DNA of 64,000 nucleotides from Norana najaformis (lineage: Eukaryota > Annelida > Clitellata > Crassiclitellata > Hormogastridae). The notes under the pieces were generated by a model. It did not search any database and was not told where the DNA came from. It saw nothing but the letters and a program-made list of their open reading frames with translations. This document shows positions 62,963 to 64,000 of this stretch, piece by piece (within the stretch, counting starts at the first letter, position 1; each line of letters begins with the position of its first letter). The stretch covers positions 28,937,230 to 29,001,229 of the forward strand of contig OZ029921.1 of assembly GCA_964023275.1 (NCBI GenBank), in the 5' to 3' direction. The position numbers were made by a program, and so were the translations under genes.

Positions 62963-64000
62963 CTACTTCGACGTGTTTTCTGAAACGATGGTTAAGTTGG
63001 TCGACGCTCTCTGGGTGTTCTGCTGTGCGGTAGTCGAATTCCTTGAATTCGGCGACCACTTCATCATCATCAAACGATAAACCTTCTTCGTGCAGAGAAA
63101 GATTAGACAGAGGAACACTCCTTGGAGGGAGTTAAAGACGATGAACGCATACCACAGAACCGTCCACTCGGTGAGGCTAGCCATGAAACCGAACACCCAA
63201 GTGAGTCCCATGATGAAGAACAGCTTAATGCAGACAAGCAGAAGGCCCTTCGAGTGGTTCTTTGGAGTCGCCGCCTCAGCCGCATGTGCCGCTCGACAGA
63301 TGCAGTGGATCGTAATGCAGAAGAATACGACGTTGACGACGAGGATGACGCCGATCGGAACGGCGAAGAACATCAAGAGTGAAGTCTGGCTCGTGATCCA
63401 GCAGACGCCTTCGCCGTAGTACGGTCTAAAGCTCTCGTCCAAATCAAGGATATCCATCGTGATACAGATTCCGACGATCAGCGCTGGAGTAAGCCACGCG
63501 TAGACGGAATATACGAGAAACCGCTTCCACTTTGTCCCGGAGCTGGACAACGATGCTCTGTTTGTGACAGCGAATGTCCGGAAGATGTCGAATGCAAGGG
63601 CATTCATCCAGAAGAAGGCTGCGAGAAAGCCGAAATGCATCGCTGCAGCAAGGTAGAAGCATACCGGACCCTCATATGCGACGAAGAGGAAGGCCAGTTG
63701 CCCGACGAACAGGGACACTACGAGGCAGACGATGCACTTGCCTGGGGTGTTGCGCAGCTCCGGGAATATCATGTAAACGACGAACTGGATTAGGAGGGAC
63801 ATCAGGGAGACGATGATCCCGACAAACGACAGGAGGCCCTGGATGTGGTCGAACTGAAACATGACGAGGAGTGTCACGTTGTACTGCCGGGTGAACGGGG
63901 GACAGATGTAGAGATACGGCGGCTCCAGCGCATACTGGTCTTCTGTGTAGATTGAGTCCATCGCATATACGTAAGCAGACTGATTGCTAAAGATTATATA
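62963..64000 (-). CDS. Adhesion/Methuselah-like GPCR, seven-helix part, cut by window edge
   Basis: One uninterrupted frame from the stop at 62963 to the window end. The first Met (63961) is not necessarily the start, because the frame stays open for 13 more codons to 64000. Seven helices can be placed: IQGLLSFVGIIVSLMSLL, GKCIVCLVVSLFVGQLAF, LAAFFWMNALAFDIFRTF, RFLVYSVYAWLTPALIVG, LLMFFAVPIGVILVVNVV, CIKLFFIMGLTWVFGFMA and LWYAFIVFNSLQGVFLCL. The cysteines of GPVCF and GEGVCWI would form the usual helix 3-loop 2 bridge. FFIMGLTWVFGF and FNSLQGVF are marks of the secretin/adhesion (B2) class, and the helix 1-2 region resembles Methuselah-like receptors. The ectodomain should lie beyond the window. 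Confidence 0.9.
   Translation of the reverse strand, partial: YIIFSNQSAYVYAMDSIYTEDQYALEPPYLYICPPFTRQYNVTLLVMFQFDHIQGLLSFVGIIVSLMSLLIQFVVYMIFPELRNTPGKCIVCLVVSLFVGQLAFLFVAYEGPVCFYLAAAMHFGFLAAFFWMNALAFDIFRTFAVTNRASLSSSGTKWKRFLVYSVYAWLTPALIVGICITMDILDLDESFRPYYGEGVCWITSQTSLLMFFAVPIGVILVVNVVFFCITIHCICRAAHAAEAATPKNHSKGLLLVCIKLFFIMGLTWVFGFMASLTEWTVLWYAFIVFNSLQGVFLCLIFLCTKKVYRLMMMKWSPNSRNSTTAQQNTQRASTNLTIVSENTSK

Noticed and set aside
63090-63816. Arg- and Met-rich frames opposite the GPCR
   Set aside because: Antisense shadows of the receptor's coding strand.

Overview
The window comes from an invertebrate animal genome. It has intron-rich protein genes with GT-AG splicing, tRNA-derived SINEs, CR1/L2-type LINE pieces and a Polinton. 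I cannot fix the phylum from the sequence alone.

Layout. (1) 171-16470 is a 16.3 kb Polinton/Maverick, a virus-like self-replicating DNA element. It has 197-198 bp terminal inverted repeats and a 6-bp target duplication (GTTGGC) and looks whole and young. Rightward genes encode a protein-primed DNA polymerase, an adenain-like protease and a fibre-like protein. A leftward block of nine genes holds a NUMOD1-type protein, a hexon-like capsid protein, core and membrane proteins, a dUTPase-like protein, a penton-like protein and the packaging ATPase. Beyond a 44-bp divergent spacer come a zinc-ribbon/phospholipase-A2 protein and the integrase. The right end has a likely single-strand-binding protein, an acidic protein of unknown role and a CRESS-Rep-like SF3 helicase. 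(2) 16477-19699 is intergenic and full of repeats. (3) 19700-26350 is an eight-exon alpha-L-fucosidase gene. (4) 26351-31290 is intergenic, with a LINE 3' piece, a foldback element and several repeats. (5) 31291-58919 is a gene of about 21 exons for the ANKHD1/ANKRD17/Mask family (two ankyrin clusters and a KH domain). (6) 58920-62962 is intergenic with SINEs and a LINE 3' end. (7) 62963-64000, minus strand, is the seven-helix end of an adhesion/Methuselah-like GPCR that runs off the window.

How the parts fit. The Polinton has replication genes near its two ends and virion genes in the middle. All three of its convergent gene junctions carry a perfect 12-13 bp hairpin. Short AT-rich upstream modules are shared among late genes and, separately, between the two right-end leftward genes. 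The polymerase and helicase begin with nearly the same SAP-like segment, so the inverted repeat in effect reaches into two coding regions. In the host part, both multi-exon models close in frame: 1374 nt for the fucosidase, and 8115 nt for the ANKHD1-like gene without a possible 90-nt cassette exon.

Most worth a second look: the SAP+CRESS-like helicase, the zinc-ribbon+PLA2 protein, the phage-fibre/C1q-like protein, the CRE and kappaB matches in the Polinton ends, a fucosidase intron framed by a perfect 24-bp inverted repeat, a 92-bp inverted repeat across the 3' half of the same gene, and the SINE/LINE pair that share a 3' tail.
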